From positions 1 through 64,000 of the forward strand of contig JASGEI010000016.1 in NCBI GenBank assembly GCA_047606545.1: a stretch of DNA of 64,000 bases, in the 5' to 3' direction. The position numbers and the translations under genes are program-made. This DNA is from JASGDC01 sp047606545. GTDB lineage: Bacteria; Actinomycetota; Actinomycetes; Actinomycetales; Micrococcaceae. Position 1 is the first letter of the stretch, and each line of letters starts with the position of its first letter. This document shows, piece after piece, positions 27,030 through 36,137 of the stretch. The notes under the pieces are model-generated. The model searched no databases. It was not told where the DNA came from and was given only the letters and a program-made list of their open reading frames with translations.

Positions 27030-28028
27030 TTAGCCTAAAGTTGCTAATAATTTTGCACTAGGTACTATTGCACCTACTACTTCAGTACCACCAGTAATCG
27101 GTGGTACTACCTCACTTAGTACTTGTCGCGCTTTCTCCACATCTACAGCACCTACTCCAGCAAGCAAGGTAATACCTGCAATAGTAGCGGCACGGTTATT
27201 GCCATCTAGAATCTTTACAGCAGCACAGGTACCATCTTCAGCCGCTAATACACAAACACCCTCAACACCACTCTTTGCCAGAATTCCAAGCTCAGAGATT
27301 ACCGTAGTGTCTGGATGCCCTAACCCATCAATAGCTTCAGGATAATCAAGAATAGTAGTTGCAACGGTAGCAACTCGAGCATCCATAGCATGACTAGAAG
27401 GAGCATGGGCAACTTTACCAATAGCAGTAGCTAAGCCTTTTAATGTCATAGCAGGGACTGGAGCTCCGCAACCATCAATCCCAAAATGTGTTAACATTTC
27501 TTCCGCAAATTCTTCGTAAGTTTCTCGAATTAGCTTTTGTAGTGGGTGTTTTGGTGACAAATAACTATCAATTGGCCAATTATTTTCTTTACATGCCCAT
27601 AAAAAAGCTGCATGCTTACCGGAACAACACATTGCTAACGGTGATTTTTTATATCCAGCTTTTATATATTCTGACCGACTCTTTGAGTCTACTGGCCAGC
27701 TAGGTGGACACTGTAAATCATTCACAATGACCCCAGCTTGCTCTAACATACGTTCCACAATATCTAAGTGCCATTTAGAACCAGTATGTGACGAGGAAGC
27801 AATTGCCACTTCTGCACCAAAAAGTGGCACTCCAGCACGTAGTACGGCAATTGTTTGTAAAGACTTTAGCGTTGATCTTGGGTAAATAAAAGCAGTAGAG
27901 TCACCTAACTCTACTAAAGTTTTACCTTGTTTAACCACAACGGCTGCCCCAATATGCCTAGATTCAATAAAACCTGAGCGTTCAACATAAGCAAGCTCTA
28001 CTGCATCTTTGGACGAAAAAGTCTCTAG
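27030..28028 (-). CDS. Asparaginase (type II, actinobacterial/Rhizobium-like family)
   Basis: About 332 residues, matching the asparaginase family unrelated to E. coli AnsA/AnsB. Signatures are YVERSGFIESRH, MCCSGKHAAFLWACKEN, GIDGCGAPVPAMTL and LGHPDT. It hydrolyses L-asparagine to aspartate and ammonia; no signal peptide is visible. The GTG at 28026-28028 is preferred because AAAGGTGG sits about 7 nt upstream. An in-frame GTG four codons earlier falls inside that ribosome site. Confidence 0.87.
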   Translation of the reverse strand, partial: LETFSSKDAVELAYVERSGFIESRHIGAAVVVKQGKTLVELGDSTAFIYPRSTLKSLQTIAVLRAGVPLFGAEVAIASSSHTGSKWHLDIVERMLEQAGVIVNDLQCPPSWPVDSKSRSEYIKAGYKKSPLAMCCSGKHAAFLWACKENNWPIDSYLSPKHPLQKLIRETYEEFAEEMLTHFGIDGCGAPVPAMTLKGLATAIGKVAHAPSSHAMDARVATVATTILDYPEAIDGLGHPDTTVISELGILAKSGVEGVCVLAAEDGTCAAVKILDGNNRAATIAGITLLAGVGAVDVEKARQVLSEVVPPITGGTEVVGAIVPSAKLLATLG

Positions 28029-28146
28029 CACAAACCCCACCTTTCAAATGGAAAAACAGAAAAAGTAATTAAATTATAAAGTTACGCACCTACAGCATAT
28101 CTGAATAAGTATTGGTAACGCAAAATAAATTTTAGCTTATTACCTC

Positions 28147-29058
28147 TTAAGCATCTTTAGGTAACAAAGTAATCAAGGAAGCTTCTGGTCTACAAGCAAA
28201 ACGGAATGGGAAATACGGTGAATTACCTAAACCTGCAGAGACATTAAGATAACTAGTTTTTTCTCCAACTTCCCAAGTATGCAGTCCACGAGATTTTTCA
28301 AGTGGAATATCACAGTTAGCTACAATTGCGCCGTAAAAAGGTATTCGCAATTGACCGCCATGGGTGTGTCCGGCAAAAATCATCTTCGAGCCTGCCTCCG
28401 TAAATTCATCAAGAACTCGGATATACGGAGCATGAATTACTCCAATTTTTACCCCTGGTTCACTCTCATTCAAAAATCCTTGAAATTCATCTAACTCCAT
28501 ATGTGGATCATTAACTCCACTAAATTTAAGATACGAATCAAGGATAGTAAAGTTTTCTTTACCATTAATGATGTTTGTCCAGCCAAAACTCTCGAATGTC
28601 TGACCAAGTTCCATGTAAGGCATATTTAGCTTTGGTGGCTTAGTTTTTTTAGTTTTATGTTGATTGCTCGGAGCAAATAAGTACTTGGCAGGATTCCTAA
28701 ATGTTGGCACTATATAGTCATTAGAACCTGCAACAAATACCCCCGGGATACCAGCAAAAGGACTAAGTGCTTTTTTAATCGCTGGAATTGCTTTTGGGGA
28801 AGATAAACTATCACCAGTATTAATAATAAAATCAGGCTGATACTTTACCAAAGAACCTACCCAAGCTTCTTTCCAGGGTTGGTTAGGCATCATATGTAAA
28901 TCTGAAATATGCAACACCGTAATCGGTTTAGCATCTGGTTCTAGAATTTTTACCTTATTGAAACGTAGAGCAAAATTACGACGTTCAATAGCATTAGCAT
29001 AAAACAAAGTCGCAACTGAGGAACCAGCTGCAACTTTGAATAGTTTTTTATAATTCAT
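28147..29058 (-). CDS. Metallophosphoesterase
   Basis: A 303-residue calcineurin-like phosphoesterase with the full metal-binding series: HISDLHMM, INTGDS, GSNDY, VIHAPY and GHTHGGQ. The N-terminal ~20 residues are weakly hydrophobic and may anchor it in the membrane. The gene begins 2 bp after the stop of ponA and is transcribed with it, a pairing conserved in mycobacteria and relatives. A role in cell-envelope lipid or nucleotide phosphate hydrolysis is possible, but the substrate is unknown. Confidence 0.87.
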   Translation of the reverse strand: MNYKKLFKVAAGSSVATLFYANAIERRNFALRFNKVKILEPDAKPITVLHISDLHMMPNQPWKEAWVGSLVKYQPDFIINTGDSLSSPKAIPAIKKALSPFAGIPGVFVAGSNDYIVPTFRNPAKYLFAPSNQHKTKKTKPPKLNMPYMELGQTFESFGWTNIINGKENFTILDSYLKFSGVNDPHMELDEFQGFLNESEPGVKIGVIHAPYIRVLDEFTEAGSKMIFAGHTHGGQLRIPFYGAIVANCDIPLEKSRGLHTWEVGEKTSYLNVSAGLGNSPYFPFRFACRPEASLITLLPKDA

Positions 29059-29060
29059 CT

Positions 29061-31448
29061 TTAATCTGCTACATATGGATATTTATCTTCAGTGATAGGG
29101 CTATCACTCCTATTACTAGCAGTACCAATAATTGAATTAGAAGGTCGCGGCCAGTCACTTCCATTATATAATGGACCTGCTACTTTCATGTAGTTTGACC
29201 AGTTAGGACGCGCAATATGCTCTGCATATACTGGGTTAGGATACTGAACTCCACCGATTACTAACCCATCAAGAGTCGCATTAGGCAAGTCAGGGTTACC
29301 TACCCAGGAAGATGTAGATAGCCCTTTAGTATAACCATCAACCCAAGTTTGTGCAGAGTTATCGGTAGTACCGGTCTTACCAGCAGCTTTAGCACCACCG
29401 GCATCAATACCTGTAGCTGTACCGCGTCGCGCATCGTCTTTCAAAGCAGTATTCACACCGTTTGCGATGTCTGCGGTAATAACTTGTTTACAATCTGCTG
29501 AAGGTACTGAATATTTTTTACCAGAAGCATCAGTAGCAGCATTAATTGATATTGGCTTACAGAACTTACCTTCTGCAGCAAAAGTAGCATAAGCTGCTGC
29601 CATAGTTAATGGTGCAATTTCGTTAGTACCAAGAATTGAAGATGCAGAATAATTCAAAGGTTGGCCATCAGCACGATGCACACCCATGCTTTCTGCAGTA
29701 TCACGAATACCACACAAATCTAGACGAGATGCCATTTGAGTGAAAACAGTGTTAGTAGAGAATACCGTACCATCTTGCACAGTCATAGTACCACCATAAA
29801 CGTTATCTGAGTTTTGTGGCTCCCAACCATCGTCAGTACCATTATTTCCAGTAACTGGACAGCCGTAATGCCAAGCACTTGAAGGCCAACTAACTTGAGT
29901 TGCCGGCAATAAGTCAAGCAAGTGATTACCTTCTTTTAGCCATTCCACTAGCGTGAATGTCTTATAAGTAGAACCTACTTGGAAACCGGTACCGCCACCC
30001 TCGTCTTGATCAACGAGGTAGTTAATGGCCGTAGACCCAGGTGCGGGATTCGCCGTAGTGTCGTAATTACGTGATTGTGCCATTGCTAGCACTTTACCTG
30101 TACCAGGTTGCACAGTTACCAAACCAGATACTACACCTGAAGAATCACCAATCGGTGTTAACTTCTGAGCTGCGCTATCAGCTGCAGTCTGTAACCGTGT
30201 GTCTAAAGTAGTCTGAACTTTCAAACCACCGCGGTCTAGTACTCTACGACGAGTGTCTGGATCTGGACCAAATTCTTTAGAATTCAGTACTGTAGCTGCT
30301 ACATAACTACAGAAGAAAGGTGCTTGAGTAGCATACTGACAACCTTGCTTTGGAGCTACGTATTGGGTTTTCAACGGAGTAGCGATAGCCTGCTTATACT
30401 GAGCCTCTGTAATGTGTCCATAATGAAGCATGCGTTCAAGCACTTGATTACGGCGCTCTTTCGAAGCTTCCGGGTTTTGGAATGCATCGAAACGAGTCGG
30501 GTTCTGTACCGCACCAGCTAAATAAGCTGCTTCTGGCAATGAAAGATCTGATGCAGTTTTATTAAAGTAAGTTTGCGCTGCAGCTTCTACACCATAAGCT
30601 TGAGCACCATAATAGGCTACGTTTAGATAACCAGCTAAAACCTGCTCTTTAGTCATGTTATTTTCTACTGCAATTGCAAATCTAATCTCACGAAGTTTAC
30701 GCGCAATTGAAACTTCTTTAGCTGCCTGGTATGCCTGATCATTATCTGAGGAAAGTGCATCCTCTTGCAACATGTTCTTTACATACTGCTGAGAAAGAGT
30801 AGACGCACCTTGTTGTGCACCACCTGCACGCAAGTTAGCTGCTGCAGCACGAGTAATACCACTAATATCAAAACCACCATGCTCGTAGAAACGACCATCC
30901 TCAATAGAAATAACGGCATTCTTCATATAAGGAGAAATTTGATTGTAGTCTACAACTTCACGATGTTCAGAGAAGAAAGTAGCAAAAGGCTCACCAGTAC
31001 TATCAAGGAACTCAGATTGCTGTCCCATTGGTGTACTAGTTAATTCAGAAGGCATTTTATTAAAGGAATCTTTTGAATCTCTAGCAAAATTACCTGCCAT
31101 AATTGCCCCTGGCATTAAGAGACCAGCAAGTAACGCACCACCAATGACACTGGCTGTAAAGAAACTAGTTAATTTCTTAGCTGTGGAGCCTTGATTGTAT
31201 CGCTTTGCATTAACCTTTGCAGTAGTTTCTGAAATCCTTTTCATTCCAGACTGCACTGCAGACTTAGGTTTAGAAAGCGAAGCTTTGGTAGACGTTTTCC
31301 CTTTCGGAGTATTAACGCTACTCTTTGGGGCGCTAGAGATATTTTTTTTACCTTTGTTAAGACTACTTGCACCCTTAGCCTTAGCAACATTACTCGTTGC
31401 TTTAGCTTGGGACTTCAGAGTTTTCTTCTTATTATTACCGAATGCCAT
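29061..31448 (-). CDS. ponA: Class A penicillin-binding protein (transglycosylase/transpeptidase)
   Basis: A 795-residue bifunctional peptidoglycan synthase. A Lys/Ser-rich cytoplasmic tail (1-90) precedes one membrane helix (~93-115). The GT51 domain follows (EDGRFYEHGGFDISGI, GASTLSQQYVKN), then the transpeptidase with SxxK in GSTYKTF, SxN in STNTVFTQ and KTG in AGKTGTT. No PASTA domain is seen at the C-terminus, unlike mycobacterial PonA2. A TAGAAT box 7 nt before the ATG points to a leaderless mRNA. Confidence 0.95.
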   Translation of the reverse strand: MAFGNNKKKTLKSQAKATSNVAKAKGASSLNKGKKNISSAPKSSVNTPKGKTSTKASLSKPKSAVQSGMKRISETTAKVNAKRYNQGSTAKKLTSFFTASVIGGALLAGLLMPGAIMAGNFARDSKDSFNKMPSELTSTPMGQQSEFLDSTGEPFATFFSEHREVVDYNQISPYMKNAVISIEDGRFYEHGGFDISGITRAAAANLRAGGAQQGASTLSQQYVKNMLQEDALSSDNDQAYQAAKEVSIARKLREIRFAIAVENNMTKEQVLAGYLNVAYYGAQAYGVEAAAQTYFNKTASDLSLPEAAYLAGAVQNPTRFDAFQNPEASKERRNQVLERMLHYGHITEAQYKQAIATPLKTQYVAPKQGCQYATQAPFFCSYVAATVLNSKEFGPDPDTRRRVLDRGGLKVQTTLDTRLQTAADSAAQKLTPIGDSSGVVSGLVTVQPGTGKVLAMAQSRNYDTTANPAPGSTAINYLVDQDEGGGTGFQVGSTYKTFTLVEWLKEGNHLLDLLPATQVSWPSSAWHYGCPVTGNNGTDDGWEPQNSDNVYGGTMTVQDGTVFSTNTVFTQMASRLDLCGIRDTAESMGVHRADGQPLNYSASSILGTNEIAPLTMAAAYATFAAEGKFCKPISINAATDASGKKYSVPSADCKQVITADIANGVNTALKDDARRGTATGIDAGGAKAAGKTGTTDNSAQTWVDGYTKGLSTSSWVGNPDLPNATLDGLVIGGVQYPNPVYAEHIARPNWSNYMKVAGPLYNGSDWPRPSNSIIGTASNRSDSPITEDKYPYVAD

Positions 31449-31530
31449 AATTGCTATTCTATTAGTTTTTTACTCCAGTTTGAAGCTTTTACACTTAAAC
31501 TTTTTCACAAAATAGCATTATTATAGAGCT

Positions 31531-31689
31531 ATGGATAAATGGGAATATGCGACAGTGCCATTAATTTCGCACGCAACAAAACAAATTTTAGATCAATGGG
31601 GACAAGATGGATGGGAACTAGTACAAATTGTTCCAGGCCCAGAAGGTACTACTAATCCAGTTGCTTATTTGAAACGGAAAATTGCTTAA
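31531..31689 (+). CDS. DUF4177-type small protein
   Basis: A 52-residue protein beginning MDKWEYATVPL, with the core LDQWGQDGWELVQIVPGPEG, the pattern of DUF4177. It lies between ponA and crp, as its counterpart does in other actinobacteria. TATTAT ends 6 nt before the ATG, so it is likely leaderless. Function unknown. Confidence 0.85.
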   Translation: MDKWEYATVPLISHATKQILDQWGQDGWELVQIVPGPEGTTNPVAYLKRKIA

Positions 31690-31698
31690 ATATTAGAT

Positions 31699-32382
31699 TT
31701 ACTTAGTACGGTCTTCTAAAGTTGTTTCGTCAAGAACACGAAACTCTTTTAAAGCAACATCTACTAGTTTTTCTCGGACAAAACTCGCTATCGCTTTGTT
31801 AACAGTCTCTCTAGAAGAACCAACAAGTTGAGCAATCTCTTCTTGAGTTAGCCCATGATCTACTATAATAATGTCACCTTTAGACTCACCAAAACGCTTA
31901 GCAAGATATAGTAATTTTGTTGCCACTCGTTTTGTAACATCTGAAAAAGCATCATTCATTCGCCTAGCATGACTGCTAGCTATCGTATCTACAAGACGTT
32001 TAATATATGCTTTGTTAAATTTTGGATCACTTATCAATAAGTCACTCAAAATACTTTTCTTGATTCCTGCTAACTTAACATTTGAAACTGCAGTAGCTTC
32101 CACAGAAATTGGATAAGGCGTAGATACTGAATACTCTCCGAGCATATCGTTAGGACCTAGAATACTATTGATAAAAACTTTATCACCTTGCTGCTCAGGA
32201 CTAGTTATCTTAACCTTACCTTCTATCACTAGATAACACATATCTTTTTGCTCATCAGTAATATCTATAGTCTCGCCTTGAACTAACTCAACTTCTTGAA
32301 ACTTATTTTCCAGCTCAGTTAAAACTTCTTCAGCAAGAGCATTAAAAAGTGGTATCTGTTTTAAATTTTCTAAACACAACAT
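31699..32382 (-). CDS. Crp/Fnr-family regulator, paralogue 1
   Basis: A 227-residue Crp-like regulator: N-terminal cyclic-nucleotide-binding fold (1-115), dimer helix (~118-140) and winged helix with LTQEEIAQLVGSSRETVNKAI, the actinobacterial CRP/GlxR recognition helix. In the phosphate-binding cassette the family Arg-Thr/Ser (M. tuberculosis CRP: PRTSS) is replaced by PISVE, so canonical cAMP contact is lost. TAAAGT ends 6 nt before the ATG. A second copy lies 67 bp upstream. Confidence 0.92.
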   Translation of the reverse strand: MLCLENLKQIPLFNALAEEVLTELENKFQEVELVQGETIDITDEQKDMCYLVIEGKVKITSPEQQGDKVFINSILGPNDMLGEYSVSTPYPISVEATAVSNVKLAGIKKSILSDLLISDPKFNKAYIKRLVDTIASSHARRMNDAFSDVTKRVATKLLYLAKRFGESKGDIIIVDHGLTQEEIAQLVGSSRETVNKAIASFVREKLVDVALKEFRVLDETTLEDRTK

Positions 32383-32449
32383 AGTTTTACTTTAGCATTC
32401 ATCAATAATGCACTTACTAAACTACATATATGAAAACTATAAATTTCTC

Positions 32450-33133
32450 TCAATCAGCGTATTTCTTTAAAGCGCTTTTATCAAGTACTTGAATTTTCTT
32501 CGACCCAACAGCAATTATATTCTCTTGCGCGAAGCGTGTCATAACTTTATTTACCGTTTCACGAGAAGAACCTACTAATTGAGCTATTTCTTCCTGAGTC
32601 AAACCATGTTCAACAACAATATGATTTAAGCTGCGTACACCAAAGCGATTAGTTAAATCCGTAAGAATTACAGCAAGTCGATGTGTCACATCAGAAAAGA
32701 CCTCGTACATCAATCTTGTATGACTATATGCAACTGTTTCAATAAGATGTTTTACATAGGCTTCGTTAAATTTCGGTTTTTCTAATAATAATTTATGCAA
32801 ATCTAGCTTATTAATACTGACAAAATATAAGTTAGTTATTGCAGTCGCATCTACTGGAATAGGATAAGAACTTACTATGGAAAACTCTCCCAATAAATCA
32901 CCTGGCCCCATTACAAATAAGATAATCTTCTTATCGCCTTTTTCATAAGAACTGGTTATTTTCACTTTTCCATCTATGATTAGGTGTACTGTATCACTTA
33001 CCGGATAATTAATACTTAAAGTTTCACCTTTGCTAACCCTAGCTTCTTCAAAATTGCCAATCAGTCCTGTCAAAGTCTCATCATCGAGTGCACTGAAAAG
33101 TGAATTTTGTTTTAAAGTCTCTATCTTCAACAT
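32450..33133 (-). CDS. Crp/Fnr-family regulator, paralogue 2
   Basis: The same length and architecture as the neighbouring paralogue, with an identical LTQEEIAQLVGSSRETVNK recognition helix but a diverged effector domain. The phosphate-binding cassette reads LGEFSIVSSYPIPVDATA, again with Ile where CRP has Arg. The first copy in transcription order, it is divergent from the MarP-like gene. AAGGG precedes the ATG. Both proteins probably recognise similar DNA and differ in what they sense; this is inference. Confidence 0.92.
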   Translation of the reverse strand: MLKIETLKQNSLFSALDDETLTGLIGNFEEARVSKGETLSINYPVSDTVHLIIDGKVKITSSYEKGDKKIILFVMGPGDLLGEFSIVSSYPIPVDATAITNLYFVSINKLDLHKLLLEKPKFNEAYVKHLIETVAYSHTRLMYEVFSDVTHRLAVILTDLTNRFGVRSLNHIVVEHGLTQEEIAQLVGSSRETVNKVMTRFAQENIIAVGSKKIQVLDKSALKKYAD

Positions 33134-33148
33134 TACTTACCCTTAAAA

Positions 33149-33185
33149 TATACCGACCACAGGTATACTGAATCCTCTGGATTCA
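33149..33185. promoter_or_regulatory. Two inverted repeats between crp paralogue 2 and the MarP-like gene
   Basis: TATACC-N7-GGTATA at 33149-33167 and TGAATCC-TCT-GGATTCA at 33169-33185 lie side by side in the 108-bp divergent region. Both are perfect in their arms. Neither matches TGTGA-N6-TCACA, so they may bind a different regulator. Confidence 0.45.
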
Positions 33186-33241
33186 CTGTATCACTTAATA
33201 CATCTATATTAAAAACTGTTATTAAGTTAAGATGGGTTTGT

Positions 33242-34429
33242 ATGGGTAATATTTTTTGGATAGATGCAGTAATTATCCTGCTTCTGACCACTCAAGTTGT
33301 CATTGGCTTTCGTCATGGTTTTATAGTTGCTGTCTTCAATATCATTGGTGCATTAGCTGGGTTATTTATCTGCCTGCACTTTATGCCTCAATTATCAAGC
33401 CACTTATCACAAAACAATAGCCAGCTACTAATATTATTAATAGCCCTAATCACAATATTAACGGTTTCACAGATGATATTTTCACGTCTTGGCACCAAAA
33501 TTAAAAATAAAATTACTCGCACTCCACTAAACTTCATCGATAAAGTCCTTGGTGCAGGCATAAATGCCATTATATTCGTTATAATTCTAGGAATTTTAAC
33601 ATCGTTATTATCAATGCTAAACAATTCCTATATTAATAATGCACTAAACCAATCTCAGGTGTATAAAGCATTAAATAAAACTACTCCAACTCCAATTGCT
33701 AGAGGAATAGCAAAAATTAAATCTACTGCTATTGACGATACTATCCCTAAGATTGTGAGCTCAGTAGCACCGACCGTAAATAAAGAAACTCCTAAGGGGC
33801 CAAGTTCTACTGCTGCAATTGATAACAAAAAGGGGTCCATTCTTAAAGTTACTGGCTTAGCAAGCCAGTGTTCCCAACTTAAAAGTGGTAGTGGCTTTGT
33901 AGTTGCTAATCATAAAGTTATGACTAACGCTCATGTAGTAGCAGGCATGCAAAAAGTACAAGTCGAAACTCCAGATGGCACAAAATATGGTGCAAAAGTT
34001 GTAGATTTCCAAGCAGATAAGGATATCGCAGTCCTTGACGCTCCTACTTTGACAGCATCGCCAATACCAGTAACTAGTGATGTACAGCGAAATACTGATG
34101 TAATTTTTGCTGGATATCCTTTAGGTGGCCCCTATAAGTCCCAGCCAGCTAGGGTAGAGCTTGTAACTAAAACTATGATGAAAAATATTTATGAAACTGA
34201 TTCAACGGCTACTCCAATCTATGTAATAGCAGGCAATGTCCAAAAAGGTAATTCTGGTGGACCACTATTAGATAAAAATGGCAATGTAGTCGGTATGATT
34301 TTCGGTAAATCACTTGATGATAATAAAAGTGGCTATGCTTTAACTGCAACTGAAATTCATGATGATGCAGTTAAAGCAACTAAGAATTTACCAGAAGTTA
34401 CAACTGGTGCTTGCTTAAAAGAATCTTAA
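33242..34429 (+). CDS. MarP-like membrane serine protease (CvpA + trypsin-like)
   Basis: A 395-residue protein with four N-terminal membrane helices of the CvpA type (1-125), a linker, and an extracytoplasmic chymotrypsin-fold protease. The triad is visible as H231 (TNAHVVAG), D261 (DKDIAVLD) and S338 (GNSGGPLL). Cys residues in the mature domain may form a disulfide, as in M. tuberculosis MarP, which protects against acid and oxidative stress. The position beside crp and nth supports this orthology. Possible leaderless start (TAAGAT 8 nt before ATG). Confidence 0.88.
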   Translation: MGNIFWIDAVIILLLTTQVVIGFRHGFIVAVFNIIGALAGLFICLHFMPQLSSHLSQNNSQLLILLIALITILTVSQMIFSRLGTKIKNKITRTPLNFIDKVLGAGINAIIFVIILGILTSLLSMLNNSYINNALNQSQVYKALNKTTPTPIARGIAKIKSTAIDDTIPKIVSSVAPTVNKETPKGPSSTAAIDNKKGSILKVTGLASQCSQLKSGSGFVVANHKVMTNAHVVAGMQKVQVETPDGTKYGAKVVDFQADKDIAVLDAPTLTASPIPVTSDVQRNTDVIFAGYPLGGPYKSQPARVELVTKTMMKNIYETDSTATPIYVIAGNVQKGNSGGPLLDKNGNVVGMIFGKSLDDNKSGYALTATEIHDDAVKATKNLPEVTTGACLKES

Positions 34430-34529
34430 GTGTAAATTATTTCTGGTTAAGCGTTGTTAATGTAGTGATTTAGTCTTAAATGTACTAATGTTAGGAACAT
34501 AGAATGTAATTTTTAAAAGGAAGGCAAAA

Positions 34530-36134
34530 ATGAGCCAGGTAGCAAATAGAAATTCTTCGGATAGCCCGAAGTCTCTAATTGGACCTATAACCATTAGAGA
34601 TCTTGTGGTAGTGCTAGCAGCAATTATTATCCTTGTTGCTTCATTCTTCCCACTATACGTAATGAAAATTTCAAACCTTCATGGTCCAGTAAACATGTGG
34701 CGTTCTGGCCCATTGATTCTTATTCCAGTTTTATTGACTGCCATTGCTGCCGCAGCACTTTTACTAGTGCGCCGTTTTGCTAAAGAAGTACGTTTAGGTT
34801 CATTTTCAACTGACCAAATGGCCTCTATTGCTGGTGTTGTAACACTAGTTTCCTTGATTTCACTACCTTTCACACTTATGGGCTGGAGTTCGATTACAGC
34901 TATTGCCAACGGTAATAAAATCATGGCGTTCACTCCTTATGCTGGCTACTGGGTAGCACTGGTAGGTGCAATTATCCTTTTCGTAGCAACTACACTTGCT
35001 CCTAAAATCCCGGTACTTAACCAAGATTTCGCTGGCCGCGAAGAAGAAAACGCTCATTTAGTAGCTCGTAATTCTGCTAGAGTAATTCCAAGCATTCGTA
35101 AGCCTAAAGCCTCTAAGGGTAAACTTACTACTGGCTCTAAGGGTAAACTTACTGCTGGAGCAGCAGGCGCTGTAGGTGCGGCAAGCCTGGGTGCAAAACT
35201 TCGCGGACCACATGCTGATGTTAATGCAAATGCACCACAGGCAAACTTCAATGCTGAAACTCCAGATGTGAATGCTGATATCAACGCACCACAAGTTAAT
35301 GTAAATGACTCACGCGTAGATACTGATATTAATGGACCTCATGTTGATACAGATATAAACACAGCAAATGCAAATATCGATGCAAACACACCACAGGCAA
35401 ACTTCAATGCTGAAACTCCAAATGTGAATGCTGATATCAACGCACCACAGGCAAACCTTAACGCAAACACAGATAATGGTGGATATGAAGCACGTACTGC
35501 TGCAGAACTAGCTGGTCATGAAAATCACAGCAGCGGAAAGTTAAATACTAACGTTGAAGGCGACATTAATAGCCCGCACCTAGACGCTGATATTAATGGG
35601 CCTCATGTTGATACAGATATAAACACAGCAAATGCAAATATCGATGCAAACACACCACAGGCAAACTTCAATGCTGAAACTCCAAATGTGAATGCTGATA
35701 TCAACGCACCACAGGCAAGTTCAGACGCAGATTTCAATGCCGAAGCTGATTATGCTGCTAATGAAGAGCCAAAGACTATGCAGATTCCTGTACAAGATCT
35801 TCAAGACGAAGAAACTGCGGAGTCTTACCAGCAAAACCAACATCTTGGTTATGATAATAACCAAACAAATACTGGCAATAAGAAACAGCGTAAACAATCA
35901 ATACAAGGTGACCAAACTTCAGCTAGCACTGTAGCACCTCCTACTAACCAAGATCCATTCTGGTTTGCAGTACCAAATGAAGTACGCTTAACTGATAAAA
36001 ACACTGGCTTACCTTTCACACTAATTCCTGGTGAATGGCATCTAGCGTTGGAAGATCATGGAGACAGCTTCCTAGTTCAGGCTGAAAATAATGTCGGTGT
36101 TTTGAAGGATATCTCTAACGTACAGCGTGCGTAA
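34530..36134 (+). CDS. Membrane protein with Asp/Asn-rich repeats
   Basis: A 534-residue protein of unknown family. Residues 1-155 hold four membrane helices. Residues ~215-415 form a low-complexity block of degenerate units such as DVNADINAP, DTDINGPHV and ANANIDANTPQANFNAE, rich in Asn, Asp and Ala. The last ~60 residues (PFWFAVPNEVRLTD...FTLIPGEWHLALEDHGDSFLVQ) look like a compact folded domain. Two 129-bp stretches of the repeat block are nearly identical DNA. AAAGGAAGG precedes the ATG, and nth follows after 3 bp. Confidence 0.8.
   Translation: MSQVANRNSSDSPKSLIGPITIRDLVVVLAAIIILVASFFPLYVMKISNLHGPVNMWRSGPLILIPVLLTAIAAAALLLVRRFAKEVRLGSFSTDQMASIAGVVTLVSLISLPFTLMGWSSITAIANGNKIMAFTPYAGYWVALVGAIILFVATTLAPKIPVLNQDFAGREEENAHLVARNSARVIPSIRKPKASKGKLTTGSKGKLTAGAAGAVGAASLGAKLRGPHADVNANAPQANFNAETPDVNADINAPQVNVNDSRVDTDINGPHVDTDINTANANIDANTPQANFNAETPNVNADINAPQANLNANTDNGGYEARTAAELAGHENHSSGKLNTNVEGDINSPHLDADINGPHVDTDINTANANIDANTPQANFNAETPNVNADINAPQASSDADFNAEADYAANEEPKTMQIPVQDLQDEETAESYQQNQHLGYDNNQTNTGNKKQRKQSIQGDQTSASTVAPPTNQDPFWFAVPNEVRLTDKNTGLPFTLIPGEWHLALEDHGDSFLVQAENNVGVLKDISNVQRA
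35325..35453 (+). repeat. 129-bp intragenic direct repeat, copy A
   Basis: Matches 35589-35717 with a single visible base difference. It is 43 codons long, so recombination between copies would stay in frame. Confidence 0.95.
35589..35717 (+). repeat. 129-bp intragenic direct repeat, copy B
   Basis: Second copy of the repeat at 35325-35453; a shorter diverged copy lies around 35228-35290. Confidence 0.95.
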
Positions 36135-36137
36135 AAT

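Noticed and set aside
26675..31448. Search for defence systems among the host genes
   Set aside because: All genes in this stretch fit known housekeeping or envelope families; no nuclease, helicase or reverse-transcriptase genes were seen.
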